Source: Tubulanus polymorphus (Eukaryota > Nemertea > Palaeonemertea > Tubulaniformes > Tubulanidae). Taken from it: a DNA stretch of 64,000 nt. This document shows positions 1-10,953 of the stretch, one piece after another (the stretch's first letter is position 1; every line of letters starts with the position of its first letter). A program made the position numbers and the translations under genes. The stretch covers positions 6,234,231 through 6,298,230 of the forward strand of contig NC_134033.1 in the NCBI RefSeq assembly GCF_964204645.1. Reading direction: 5' to 3'. The notes below the pieces were generated by a model that worked only from the letters and a program-made list of their open reading frames with translations, made no database searches and was not told the origin of the DNA.

Positions 1-1330
1 CTTAATCGTTCGGTTGATGTATGAAATATCTTGGGTGCTATCAAAAAACAAGAGCGATGACCACTTGAGGAGAAAATTCTTAACAGGCTCACCGCCACCG
101 TTAGAATATTGTACCTCCCCTGTTGCTACTACGAGTATTTTAGGTGATACAGCCTTCAGGCTTTGGGTCAGTCCTTAAAATATCAATCAAAATATACTCG
201 TAGTTTGGCACTCGAGCTATCATATTGTCAGCCTTTGCTAGAATTCACCAATGAGCATCGAGAATAAAGCAGGGTTTGTTCACATTGCCACTAATCAGAA
301 ACTGTGTTATTTCCATATGTGCCAAAGTGCAATTATCTTACAGTGGCTATGAAGGATCATGAGTATACTCGTAGTGGGACTGGAGATAGAACCAGAAGTA
401 AACTGGCACTGGAGATTCCCAGCCGGCAGCGAACGAGTTAATTTAAAATCTAATTTATTACAAGACATTAGGCCTACGTATTGTACTGTTCCTAACCTAA
501 TGGATGGTCTTCGTAGAAAAGTTTAAAGGGGAACTGCAATCAAAAAACTTTAATTGGCCATTCATTTTTACTCTTGTTGTTGAGCGTAATGCTAGTGGAA
601 ATTTCCAATTCTTCCTACTTATGTAACTCATATACAACGATTTTAATGCTGTTACAAGGAGAATGTAAGGCAGATGAGAACCACCATATATAAATTCCAA
701 AGCGAGGCTTGTAAACATTGATGACGTATCCTGGCCCACCACACACGAGTGTGTACACAAATAGATACACTCATCCAAGATCTCAGTTGAAAATTGTGAT
801 TAAAATACTCCTGCTGGGCTGCCAGTGGGGTCTCTACTTATATCTATCCACCCACTGTGTGAAACATATCCAAATAATTGCTGATGTGGCATTATGCTGC
901 AATTTAGGAGAAAAGCGACTGCTATGTGTGGAAAATGGCGGACGCCAGGCTCTCTACAAAACCCTCTTTTTGGATAAAGTATAAGTGAAATGTTTTCTGC
1001 TGTTGTGAAAATGTATTAATAAAGGTTTCTAAGGCATATAGATACAAGAATTTTAGACTGCAGTTCCCCTTAAACACTTGACAAAACTGAATAATTTGAT
1101 GCTTTGAAAAACGTTCTTCAGAAATCCTTCACGCCTTTTGATTAGACTTGTGGCAAACGAGGATCCATCAGAGGTTGCTAGTGTGCTCATGCACTGAACC
1201 AGCTTTTTGTCCGGGTGATGCAAATTTAGACACATATAAGCGTTTGAAAAATATTGAAAATGAAAATTGAGGCTAACAGTTTTTCTAGTGCTACCAGTTT
1301 ACTGATTTAACTGGTGCCGCTAATTCTTAC
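1..1330. other. Gene-poor stretch, probable intron or 3' side of the C5orf34-like gene
   Basis: I see no convincing coding exon here. Short open frames on both strands show no recognisable motif. The words TACTCGTAGT and its complement recur near 130, 195 and 365, which looks like repeat debris. Later exons of the minus-strand C5orf34-like gene could lie here or to the left of the window but were not recognised. Confidence 0.4.
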
Positions 1331-1500
1331 CTGTTACTGGAATATTCAGCGTATTTCGTCAACAGCTGCAGTGGATGTTTCCAAATTGGTGGACAATTCA
1401 CCACCAGGTGGTGCTGCACTACCCATGTGTAACGCCAGTACGTTGAAGTGTTTTCATCGCAACTGGAATTCTTTTCTTTGTAATGAGGTTTGGCATCTGT
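1331..1500 (-). CDS. C5orf34-like gene, downstream exon
   Basis: A minus-strand open stretch whose residues RYTWVVQHHLVVNCPP and the following WKHPLQ resemble the conserved segment of the C5orf34 family around its YTWVKQ motif. A consensus donor (CAG/GTAAGA on the minus strand) ends the exon at 1331. The acceptor is CAG or AAG near 1496-1501, so the upper edge is uncertain by a few bases. It follows the other exons in the right order and strand. The function of the family is not established. The assignment is from remembered family motifs and needs an alignment. Confidence 0.55.
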
Positions 1501-2127
1501 CTTAGGCATATCCTGCTGTTCTTGCGTATTTGAATCTATTTCAGTTAAAACTTTTCCTTCTGAACATCTGAAAATTCAACACACACAACATTATCCCTAA
1601 TTTCTCTATTTGTCACTGAAGTTTACGGGCGAATCAGTGGGTGTGAATTCGGTACACCTCCCAAGTCGAGAAGTCATAGTAAAAATGATTTTGAAAATCT
1701 TCTATTTTCCTGATAACGGGTTCTCTGATTCTCGACTGGATGAAATATCATCAGTACCAACACTACCGAGTTTTCAGTGCAATATTTACTGCTAGTCTTG
1801 GCACTTCCCTGACAGGTGCAGTTTACCTAACCGCGTTAATCATCTATGACTGACCATCAGAAAAAAATCATATATTTTTAATTTTCAATCCTTCTAAACA
1901 GTTCCTAAGGATCTAGGCAAATTTGGATGTGGGTTCCATAAAAGGAAGAGCAGCATATGCCCTTGTCGTAACAAATTTACAAAGGAGCAAATCCGAAAAG
2001 ATGCAATTTCTGAGAAGATGAGAGTCAAATTTACAGGATTTTTTATCTCTTTCTTGACAAAAAAGGTGAGCCGGGTCTCGGACCATCAAAAACACTGCCT
2101 AGAACAGCCCTTGTATGTAAAATGTAC

Positions 2128-2339
2128 CGTTTTTTTGCCGGTTGACTCATCTTCGCGAGGAAACTGACGCTGAAGTCTCGACCGTGCGCAGATAGCGTCA
2201 TCGCGGCGTGATCGTCGATTGAAACAATTCGCAATGATCCGTCCTCCATCTCGATCACATCGGCAGACGTACGATCATCATCATCATCCGACTCCAGACT
2301 GACAGGCCAACAGACATGAGTCACATCTTCATAGAGAGT
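2128..2339 (-). CDS. C5orf34-like gene, middle exon
   Basis: The exon begins after a TTTAAG acceptor at 2340 and opens in phase 0 with TLYEDVTHVCWP, followed by an acidic DDDDD loop, a MEDGSLRIVSIDDHA strand and FSVSFLAKMSQ. This matches the 'DITEVRWP ... GIVKITSLDGHA ... FTVHFL.K.SQ' pattern of C5orf34 proteins. The preceding exon at 3952-4091 ends in phase 0, so the join is consistent. The donor is not certain; GTACAT at 2127 is one candidate, and the frame stays open to 2043. Confidence 0.6.
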
Positions 2340-3951
2340 CTTAAAGACAATCAATCATAAAGAAAAAGTGGACTTCAAACCGACTGTCCGTATTTTACAT
2401 GTGTTCAGAACTTCACCAGAGACATTATTAATTGAAAATGAACTACAACAACCACCAGACATTAGACAGTTTATCAGCACACTTTCAAAAACTGATCGTC
2501 CGCATGTGCACCGTGTTCCGAATTTCTTGACCTTAGGCGTGCCACTTCTGGAGCTAAGCAATGGAACTTTGTTCACAAACATTTTGACTCTTGCTGGATA
2601 GTTTCCATCATGCAAAATTGAAAACAGACAAATTACGGTATTGCTTTTCATCACTGAACACTATTGAAATCTATTATTTTAATACATTTATAAACTAGGG
2701 GTCCAGGGACACCATGCCCACTTGGGAAGTGGTTGGATATGCTCAACAATCTAACAATTTCAATATTCAATGCCCCATCCAATGACCTTGAAAAAATCCA
2801 ATGACCTTGAGACTCACCACAATCATAGCACATGTCAGCAGCTACAATCTTGAGTCCGATCGACCCAGTTTTTCTTATGGTGATGGGCCCTTTAGGGATT
2901 CAAATATGTACGAAAGATTAAGGTAATTGATTTAAAAGTCTTCAAAATTTCCTTCCAAACGTTCAAAAATGTGTAAAAAGTTCTGATTTTGGCCAACAAC
3001 AATGGCTGCAAGTCGGCCATCTTGAATCTGACAGGGCCAGTTTTTGGGCTGAAGATGTGTCTAGGGTAGATACATGTATGAACCAAATAACAAGACATTA
3101 CCTTGAAGCATCTTCAAAACTTCCAAAAATAACTGTTCGGTCTACGAATGGACGGACGACGGACGAAAAGTGAACGCAATTGCCCGCTGGGACTAAAGTC
3201 CCAAGTGGGCTAAAAATTTTGAAATTTCAAGTCCTGTTTATGATATTTTGACGTTTCCTGCTCTTTTAACTAAAAGATCCCTGTGTTTTGACAGCTCGTT
3301 TTTTGATTTGCCGCCAAGAGACGATTACTACGATGAATTAGTTTTCAGATTGTTGACCATACCTGCCACAGCTAGTGGAAAAGATTGTTTTTTGCCTTTC
3401 TTACGATACCAATCGGAATCCAATATTAGTCTGACAATGTCAGCAGAGCCGTGGCTTCGTCCCTGCTGAGACATTTTCAATTGAAAGTTAAACTCAACTG
3501 CGTTCGACTCTAGAAACATCAGACGATCTCATCCCTGAGCTGTGAAATGTAAATCATCAGGCTTGCACGCTTCCTTAACACGTTCGCTGCCACCTAGCGG
3601 TTTAAGGTCCGGTCACCATTGCCAACGCTAATTTTTGACATTATACAATTTATATGCTGCCAGCACTATTTGTACATTGATAAATCAATACACTGATCTA
3701 TTTTAGTGTAAAAAACCAATGACGAGATAACTCGTCACTGGCTCTGGTGAAGAGATTCTCATTTTTTTCTTGTCCCCTTAGTCTCTCCATACTGCTTGAC
3801 AATTGTTAGCTGGTTTCTCGCCTCTGCCAGGTCATTCATAATGCTATGAAATGACATTGAATCGATGACAATATAACACGTCACGGTAAACTGATTTATC
3901 TCGTCAGCGGCATCGAACGTGTTAAAAGCCATGAAAAAATGAGATACTTAC

Positions 3952-4091
3952 GATTTGTTCGTCTTGAGGAATGATGTTTGGACACAAATATGGTCGTTCC
4001 GCGAAACGATTACGAAATTCGAGAATATTCGCCATTTTCATTTTGTATCGACTTGTTACATATTCCGTTCTTTCAGCGACTCGAGACATCT
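3952..4091 (-). CDS. C5orf34-like gene, second visible exon
   Basis: The exon lies between acceptor TTTTTTAG (4092-4093) and a perfect donor GTAAGT (3946-3951). It encodes SRVAERTEYVTSRYKMKM and then LEFRNRFAERPYLCPNIIP, equivalent to the 'ER.R.RT.F..S.Y......LEFRN..A.RPYL' segment of C5orf34. Phases agree exactly: the upstream exon at 6052 leaves one base, this 140-bp exon supplies the remaining two and ends on a codon boundary, and the exon at 2339 starts on one. Reliable splice sites plus family match make this the strongest host exon in the first 10 kb. Confidence 0.7.
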
Positions 4092-4205
4092 CTAAAAAAT
4101 CAATATTTCATTAATGAGTAATTTTAATAAATACCAACGAAATAATGACTATTTGATGAGTATTTCTTTAAAGTACCAATTATTCCTAACAAGTGCTCCA
4201 CAGGG

Positions 4206-4581
4206 CACGTCATTTTCACTTGCCAGGGTTTGATTGCCTCCCGCCGAAGCTCACTTCGATACAAACCCTGGTTGCAGACCCTTCATTGGACCATAATGCC
4301 GCCATAGAAAATTCCTTGGGTCGGGTGGACAGGTTGCCTCTGAGAGACACTAGTCTATATACCTAGCTAAACAGATGTGCGGCATTGATAGAGCAAACCT
4401 ACCAACAAGAAACAACACATCCGATTAGCTTAACACATAAGAATGATAGCTACCGAGCGACAACCTGCCCGCCCAAGAAATCTTGGGTGGTGAAATAGAC
4501 CCATGAAATGTCTGCGAGCAGGGTAGTGATAGCATGAGCTTCGGCAGTAGGCAATCAAAGCGCGGATGGGACCATGACGTC
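4206..4581. repeat. Foldback (long inverted repeat) MITE in an intron
   Basis: The ends are imperfect inverted copies: the left holds GGTTTGATTGCCTCCCGCCG and AAGCTCA, the right holds TGAGCTTCGGCAGTAGGC and AATCAAA. A second inner pair is ACAGGTTGCCTC against GACAACCTGCCCG. It codes for nothing and lies in the intron between the exons at 3952-4091 and 6052-6207. I could not define a target duplication. Confidence 0.55.
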
Positions 4582-5434
4582 CAGCTTAGGGGAATTCCCT
4601 ACACTTACTTGATGCAATTTGTGGGTTATTGCCGCATTTCAGCTTAAATTTACACAGTAATAATAGTAACTAAAATTACAAGACAGGCAAATGCTTCAAA
4701 TAGATTATTTTTCCTCTTTAAACTTAAATTGATGTTTTTGTCTTTTTGAGGTTTTTACCTGAATAAAATTGAATTGACTGGATTCAATGTTTTTGCTAAA
4801 TAAAATAAATTGAATTTGCCTATCGCAGCGTTTTGAGGAAACGCTATTTTACCAGCCCTTATACAATCTTCAAAGATAGTGTTTTTATCGTGCATTCAAA
4901 AAAGGTCTCCCTTAAACTCATTCAACTCAAGATTACATGTAAATCAAACGTGAAATGCTTCTCTGAGTCGTTAAATAGTGTAGACCATGATGCCACGGGT
5001 TTTACCAATACCTGCAGCAGATATCTGTCCAATTGGAGAGGAGACTTCACTCTGATTGGCTTCTAGAAACGTATTCTATTGCCTTGCAAATTGGCCTCGT
5101 AATTATGCAACTATTAGAAGGCTAATGGTTCAACAAAACTGGAGCTAGAATTTAGTAACAACCAGTTATGAGTTAGATTTGACTCATAGTTAACTAATTG
5201 AAAATGAACTAACATTAAATCCGGTTAACTTCAACTCACGACTGTGAATCTGGGCCGAGTTGTAGGCCTATCAGTATTTGGACTCAATCTAATAATGTAT
5301 TGACTGATTTTATCATGAGCTATTATTTACAGGGATATGTAGATGTGCTGCTGCAGATTAGCAATGCCTGGTGGATCCTCACCACCACTAGGCAAATCCT
5401 CTATTAGGCCTACTAGAGTAGCTGATGTCCTACT

Positions 5435-5839
5435 CAGGGTTTCCAGCCGTAAGGCCAATGTAAAAAGAAGTACTAAGAGGGACTTTCTGGGCAATTTTAG
5501 ACCCAAAAGGAGGGACTTTTGGACTCAGAAAGAAGTACTTTCCAGTAATATGAGGGCTCATGACCATTTTCGCAATGCCTACACTGGGACACTAGTCATG
5601 TAGACCAGTCATGCATTTCAGGGACAGGGTAATTCCATAACGCTTTCCGGTAGATTCAATTTTACTGACAATTGAATTACCAGGCCTAAGTAATAAATAC
5701 TTCAACAGCTGAATCCGGGCCAAAATTGCATGCGAAAAATACAATTCGGAAGGACTTTTTCATCAAAAAGAAGGACAAAGATTATGTTTGTCCAAACTTT
5801 TTCCAAAAGAAGGACTTGGAAGGGCTACTGGAAACCCTG
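5435..5839. repeat. MITE-like repeat with CAGGGTTTCCAG termini
   Basis: The left end reads CAGGGTTTCCAG and the right end CTGGAAACCCTG, a perfect 12-bp inverted pair about 405 bp apart. The interior repeats GAAGGAC/AAAAGAAGGAC words near both ends. CAGGG termini are usual for hAT elements, but flanking 8-mers do not match, so a duplication is not shown. It is intronic in the C5orf34-like gene. Confidence 0.45.
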
Positions 5840-5844
5840 CTAGC

Positions 5845-5988
5845 GCACACTAGTGACACCTGATGGTTTTTCACCTGCAACAAGTGGAAACCTCTTTTAC
5901 TAGATGATATCCAACTGCACACTAGTGACACCTGATCGATCTTCACTTGCCACAAGCACAATTACCAGTTGTGTCGATGGTTCCCCAT
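5845..5988. repeat. 72-bp tandem duplication
   Basis: The 20-mer GCACACTAGTGACACCTGAT starts at 5845 and again at 5917, followed by related sequence containing CTTCAC/TTCACCTGC and CAAG. Two diverged copies of a 72-bp unit are present. Confidence 0.55.
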
Positions 5989-6051
5989 TAGCAAAATAGT
6001 CCAGTAACATAGCCTAACGTTTCGTAAATTACTGAAGTATATTCTATTTAC

Positions 6052-6207
6052 CTTGTAAAGGATGGGCGTATTTTCCGATCGGTTGATCGTGAACGAAACA
6101 AATTGCACAACTTGACAATTGCACTTTACATCCATCCAGAAACCCGGCTTCTATGTTATCATTAGAAAATAATACCAGTTGATTGGGTTCGTCGATGAGC
6201 TCGTCCG
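6052..6207 (-). CDS. C5orf34-like gene, first recognised exon
   Basis: The exon is bounded by acceptor TTTTCATCAG (6208-6210 side) and donor GTAAAT (6046-6051). It encodes LVLFSNDNIEAGFLDGCKVQ, then LSSCAICFVH and a terminal HPLQ, the pattern of the family N terminus ('D.S....DG..L.LSPC' and 'HPL'). It ends leaving one base of a codon, completed by the exon at 4091. Because it begins inside a codon after an acceptor, a further upstream exon with the start codon is expected and was not found. Confidence 0.6.
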
Positions 6208-7572
6208 CTGATGAAAATACAAACAAAATCAGTCCTTTAGAGGCATCACAAAAGATGCATTGTTGTAAGAAAATGTCTCTAAGTGAGAGTTATGAAACTA
6301 GGGGCACATGTATACTGTTCACCCAGAGGGCAGTTCATTTTTTGCATTGCAGCAATTGCGATACCGTGCCATCTCTATAACTGAAATGAATATTTTGTGC
6401 ATGCTGCAATATTTTAGTACCACTATTTTGCTGACATTTATATATGCTAATTAAAATAACATTAAAATTACATTGTAGGTTTTTAGGGTTCTGATAGGTT
6501 TAGGGTGCGTTTTTTAAGCTAGGGTAAGGATTAGAGTTAAGGGTTAGGAGACCCCACTAGTAGACGGGCAGCGGGTTATCCCTGCAAACCGTTGCGCTGG
6601 AAGTGCAGCGACTGCAGCAGTGAAAGCCGTGGCAATAATTTACTTAATGACTTTTTTTCGTTTTGGAGGCCATTTGATAAGGTTTCACCACTAAAAATCG
6701 CGATTAAATGCGCAGGAGACCTCCAAAATATCCTGTACTGCAATTGCTATGGCAGCAAAAATCCTCTACCTTTCAACTTTAAGTGAAGAGCTCGTGGTGA
6801 TTTCAGCGTCTAAATTCAACAAACGAAAGTTAATCATAAGATACAAATGCAATTCAAATTCAATCTTATTGCGCAAACTTTCTGAGGAATATATTCGCGA
6901 CAGTTTTGGTAGTTTAAAATACAATCCCTGTGAGAAGACCCACACAGAATACAATTTCAATGATCTAACGGGATTAATTAGTCATTTTGAAGTGGTTTCC
7001 TGAAATTTTGAGCAATAAAATTGAATCTGCATTTGTATCTTACCGATCAACTTTCCGTTTTTCTGCAAATTTTGCTCTCCCAAACTCAGAATACGTTCAT
7101 TTGATGAATAAATTCTGGTTATGAGCAAAATATAAGATGTTGTCCTTCGATCGATGTATCGTTTGTTGGATCATCTGGATTATTAGCTTGCCAGTCGCCG
7201 GTATCAGAACGGATTACTAAATAAAGGCATTTTTCAATAAGGTCAGTTCATAAGCTTTCCAGCGTTGTATGATAGGGCCCCTATGTGATGATTTACGTCC
7301 GGGAACCGCATCAACTCATCGTTTTTCGTCGGGAATCGACTACTCCGAGACGTCCTAGTAATTCCGGCTTTGGCTATTCTGACTCGTTTTTTCGGGTTTG
7401 AGTCGTGATTTCTCGGGTGTCTTTTATCCGATTTTTTGGCGGAAGGTCTCAAACGAAAAAGTAACCTCTTAGGAATGAAAGGAAACCGATTTCGTGCGAA
7501 TCGGTCGATGGGTTACGAAGTTATGAGCGATTGAAATGAGAAGGTCAATTCTAGTATGTCAAAATGTTAGCT
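6208..7572. other. Non-coding host sequence
   Basis: No exon or repeat could be assigned with confidence. A degenerate run of GGTTAGGG/TTAGGG-like words lies at about 6478-6550, probably chance or ancient repeat. Open frames at 6592-6786 and 6749-7003 have no motif. Confidence 0.4.
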
Positions 7573-7805
7573 CCCTTTTCGGTAAAAGTGCAGATCCGCA
7601 CCTCTCGTGATTGACGCAATCTGCTGAATGACAGATTCCTGGCTAAAATCTTTCTACTCTCTCTAGTGAAGATATCTTAAAATTAACCAATGGCAATGTA
7701 CTGAATTGCTGATGACATTTTGAATCTGAATCAATGATATTTTATTTATAATTGATTGAACCGTTTACGCGGAGAGGTGCGGATCTGCACTTTTACCCCC
7801 TTTTC
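7573..7805. mobile_element. hAT-like MITE with 8-bp target duplication
   Basis: The element proper is 7581-7797 (217 bp). Its ends are perfect inverted repeats starting GGTAAAAGTGCAGATCCGCA and continuing CCTCTC. Both sides carry CCCTTTTC (7573-7580 and 7798-7805), an 8-bp target duplication as made by hAT transposases. It has no coding capacity. Confidence 0.75.
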
Positions 7806-9180
7806 TTTTTTTATAGGTGGTACCTAGGATACTGGGTCAAATCTTTGATTTTGGACCCCCAGCCATCGTGGACGTGACGAGCCCCTGTGTCTTGAGTCTG
7901 TGACTGTGTCGTCGTGTGCTGTGGCCGAACTCAACAAATCAAAGCCACATCCCTGAAAAGTGACCCTTAAAGACCACCCACACCCCTCATTTCGAAATAG
8001 GCATGGTGGCCTATATTTCTTTTCGGAATACTTGCTTGCGATGACAACTCCAATTTAACATCGTAATTTTAAATTCAAGTTGCGCTTACTGTGTTTGTTT
8101 TTGCCACCGGTCTCCATCTTGAATTCACCAACAAATAGGGATAGCTCCGAAACTAATCGATTCAGCCGGGTCAAATTCAAATCCTTTATTTCTCCTACCT
8201 CGCACTCGATGTTCGGTTGATTTAAGAGAAGAAAGTTGTCATAAACTAGTTGATTCCCCAAAATTCTTAAGGTACGGTTTTGTTGTCTATAACTGATTAC
8301 AGATATGATGTTAATTGGTAAACTGGGGTTATCTCATTTTTTATTTCGATGTAGACGGGTGTCGGCTCTCTGTTTTGGACCATGGATCAAAGTGTAGTAA
8401 CGGCGAATGAATTAAAATTTAGAGGGCAATTATGAGCTAGCTTGAAAGTGAAGATGTTGGGCCCTGAAAAGTTATGGTATGAAGGTCAGGTGATAGATTA
8501 GGCAGCGATGAATGTGATAGCCGGTAGGCCTAACCGATTACTACCGATCTCTAGAATTCATCGGTGAATAACCGGCAACTCTGTTCTAGAAACAACAAAA
8601 TGTATGATTTGTTTTAGGAATGAAATTAAATTGAAATGTACCGTTTAGAGTTGTTCAGTTTATTGGGTTCTGGGTTTTGGGTTAGTGTAATATTAGCTTA
8701 CGAGCGTGTTCCCTCTTGTGTCGAGGTCAGCGCGTTGTGGAGAGAATCTAGTTACTGTCGGCGGCCACCAATGTTTGCCTTGCACTTAGATAACCATGAA
8801 ATAAAAGTAGTCAGGAAGTATTAATTGCAAGAAAATATTTATTAAACACATTTTATAACAGGATATGATCTGTAGTCAAATGTGTGTCTGCCAGATGATG
8901 TTTCTTCTAGGCTGTTTATATCCTAAAAATTAAAAAAAAAACAAAAACAACGACAATAGATATTTCAATACATGTCCCCTGGACAAGAATTATTTCAGAG
9001 AGAGTCTATAAAACGTGAATACTTGATTGTACAATCTAATGGCATAGCTGTTGGCTCCAGTTGAAAAATCATTGGACAAAAGAAAAAATCAAAACAGTTT
9101 TGGCGCCAAAAAAATATGATTTGTTGCCAGGTTTGTTTACACATGTGCGCGATGCACGTGGTTATATTATTGTTTACATC
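7806..9180. other. Non-coding host sequence
   Basis: No supported gene. The minus frame 8055-8261 and plus frame 8636-8824 have no recognisable motif. Oligo-A tracts lie at 8928-8948. Confidence 0.35.
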
Positions 9181-9217
9181 TGACGTCATCGGCAGATCGC
9201 AAGCCCCGCCCCACGTG
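9181..9217. promoter_or_regulatory. CRE / GC-box / E-box cluster
   Basis: Within 37 bp there are a palindromic cAMP-response element TGACGTCA (9181-9188), a GC-box CCCCGCCCC and a CACGTG E-box (9212-9217), with another CACGTG near 9155. Such a cluster is typical of a promoter. No first exon could be tied to it; it could serve the C5orf34-like gene to the left or an unrecognised transcript. Confidence 0.35.
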
Positions 9218-9963
9218 TCAATCAAATGGCTTATAGGCAAAATGTTAAAAGAACCCTACTAAAAAAACTATGCAGTGTAACAATCCGGGATTTTCGGTAC
9301 AGAATCCGACGCCAAATACCTTTCTCTTAAAGGTTTTTTGGTGTATATCGGATAAATAATGATTATGATATTCACCTCATAAAATTTGAAGTGGATTGCT
9401 TCTGATTCTGCGGACCATTGCGTAATTTTCAATGCTGCGAACGTCTCTAGATTCTCACAGGGCTTCTATGCGCTCACAAAGAATTAAGTTAAGTCACCAT
9501 ATATGTTGACACTCACCTTTAAAGAGACTTCGTACGGTCTTCTAAAGTTAACATCCACGATACAACGATTTTGAAAATGGCACTTCTGTCGATCACTATA
9601 CCCTCTACGTCATAAGCAACACGTGATGTGTGATATCACATAAACGGCGTGAAGAGCATTTTTTTCAAGAGGGCACAGCAAAAACTAACCAACAATTTTT
9701 AACCAAATTCAATCCCAACTTGAAGACACCATTTCTGATGCAGAATTTGAGGAAATCTCTAACTAACTGGCTTTAAAACGACCTGTGAATCTAGCGGCGA
9801 TGTAGAGAGGCCGCAAGCATTCCACAGAAAAGAAATCGAAGAAACAAGCCACGTAAGCGATCGTCTGATTTATCAGAGACTGATTCAGTTAGTGTCGATG
9901 ATAGTGATGATAGTAATTGGAAGATGTGGGTTTCAGATCAGAGGACGAGAGTACGACACACCA

Positions 9964-9985
9964 CTCATCACCACAAGTAATTTTT
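9964..9985 (+). promoter_or_regulatory. Early-type box of the older element
   Basis: CTCATCACCACAAG followed by TAATTTTT, ending 11 bp before the ATG at 9997. It is the same box as at 10928, 16270, 25989, 26474 and 26889. Confidence 0.65.
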
Positions 9986-9996
9986 CCCCATGATAA

Positions 9997-10338
9997 ATGG
10001 GAGATAGAAAAGCACTCTTAGCGACAATAAATAACATAATAAAACCAACAAAAAACAATTTGAAATAAAAGAAGTTAGTCGATGTTACAAAAGAAATTGA
10101 ACACAAAATATTGAAATCAGAAAAGGTAAAAACTAAATATGGAGATAAAATTTCAGCAAATTTAAGTTACTGTAATGTTAGTACAACGCGAGAATTAAAA
10201 GTATTTTTACCTGATAAATGGGTTGCATTGAGTACAGAGGAATTAAAAGATTTAGAGGGATTTAAAATAATTTACCATGGGAAAAATGAAGACGGGCATC
10301 ATGATTTAGAAGTTGTTGACAAAATAATTAAGAAATAA
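9997..10338 (+). pseudogene. Small 108-aa-type protein, frameshifted older copy
   Basis: The gene starts MGDRKALLATINN directly after the early-type box and matches the intact copy at 26136-26462. A base is missing from an A-run near 10055, giving a stop (TAA at about 10066-10068), and one extra base near 10074 restores the frame. From 10111 it is open to 10338 and keeps the conserved KTKYG, SANLSYCNVST and VFLPDKW segments. It has a slightly longer tail (DKIIKK). It is a decaying gene of the older element. Confidence 0.75.
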
Positions 10339-10483
10339 AATAATAAAAAAAAAATAAAAAAATAAAAATAATGAATATCAAGAATCCGAAATGACTGGAC
10401 AATTCAATTGCTCCGCGTAGATAGACAAAAAGATATTCAATTAATCAAAATAAAATTATTTTTTTTGCTTTTTTTCTAAAATA
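10339..10483. repeat. Empty-site version of the HNH-flanking repeat
   Basis: This spacer contains one copy of a sequence that is present twice around the HNH gene of the inner element: AGAATCCGAAATGACT, then GACAATTCAATTGCTCCGCG, then GATATTCAATTA. Here it appears once with no gene in it, between the stop codons of two convergent genes. Confidence 0.7.
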
Positions 10484-10849
10484 TTAATCCATTTTTTTTA
10501 TTGTGAATTTTGGAATTTCAGAAGTATTTTCATTTTCAATAGCAGTAGTTTCAGAATTATTAATATCATAAATTTTATTTGATTTCTTATACCAACTACA
10601 CCCAATCAAAATGAATACAATTACAAGTCCAGTTGTGAAATATAAATATTTATCAAATATTCTATTACCAGGAGTAGAAATAACAATATTTTCACCATTT
10701 TTATTAACATTTTCATTATTTATTTTTTCTTTTATAGCTTTTTTAAATTCTCTGAATTTAATTCCTAATTGCCGAGACCATTCAATTTGTTTCTGAGTTC
10801 TCGATTTTTTCTTCACAGTTAATCCTTTCACCTCTTCCACTTGGCTCAT
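10484..10849 (-). CDS. Single-pass membrane protein (intact copy, older element)
   Basis: 121 residues. The N-terminal third is basic and hydrophilic (VKKKSRTQKQIEWSRQLGIK), the middle is Asn-rich, one membrane span lies at about residues 69-86 (YLYFTTGLVIVFILIGCSW), and a charged tail follows. It aligns closely with the broken copy at 24894-25276. Function unknown; small membrane proteins are common virion or assembly factors in Polinton-type viruses. The ATG at 10849 is preceded by an A/T-rich motif ending ACAATAAATG, interrupted 18 bp upstream by the inner element. Confidence 0.75.
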   Translation of the reverse strand: MSQVEEVKGLTVKKKSRTQKQIEWSRQLGIKFREFKKAIKEKINNENVNKNGENIVISTPGNRIFDKYLYFTTGLVIVFILIGCSWYKKSNKIYDINNSETTAIENENTSEIPKFTIKKMD

Positions 10850-10867
10850 TTATTGTAGAAAAATTTT

Positions 10868-10873
10868 TACTTC
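10868..10873. repeat. Target-site duplication TACTTC, left copy
   Basis: TACTTC directly precedes the terminal AG of the inner element and is repeated at 26965-26970. A 6-bp duplication is the hallmark of Polinton/Maverick integration. Confidence 0.93.
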
Positions 10874-10953
10874 AGTAATTAGAAAAGTGGGGTTTCAGAT
10901 CAGAGGGCGTGAGGGCGAGACACCCCACTCATCACCACAAGTAATTTTTTCCC
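10874..10953 (+). repeat. Left terminal inverted repeat
   Basis: 80 bp identical to the complement of 26885-26964, starting AGTAATTAGAAAAGTGGGG and ending TTTTTTCCC. Similarity continues with gaps into the polymerase N terminus to about 11423, so the ancestral repeat was probably several hundred base pairs, usual for Polintons. The inner part contains the early-type box. Confidence 0.95.

Larger units (their letters stand above)
9912..10867 (-). mobile_element. Older Polinton-like element, right-end fragment (inverted)
   Basis: The fragment starts with a diverged copy of the Polinton terminus (AGTAATTGGAAGATGTGGG against AGTAATTAGAAAAGTGGGG of the inner element). It then carries, in the same relative order as 26464-24773 of the inner element, the small 108-aa gene, a short spacer and the membrane-protein gene. 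It lacks the HNH gene found there in the inner copy. At 10868-10873 it is cut by the target duplication of the inner element, and its next 66 bp reappear at 26971-27036. It is therefore an older relative that served as the landing site. Confidence 0.85.

Noticed and set aside
6478-6550. Interstitial telomere-like TTAGGG words
   Set aside because: Only degenerate, irregularly spaced words; no true array.
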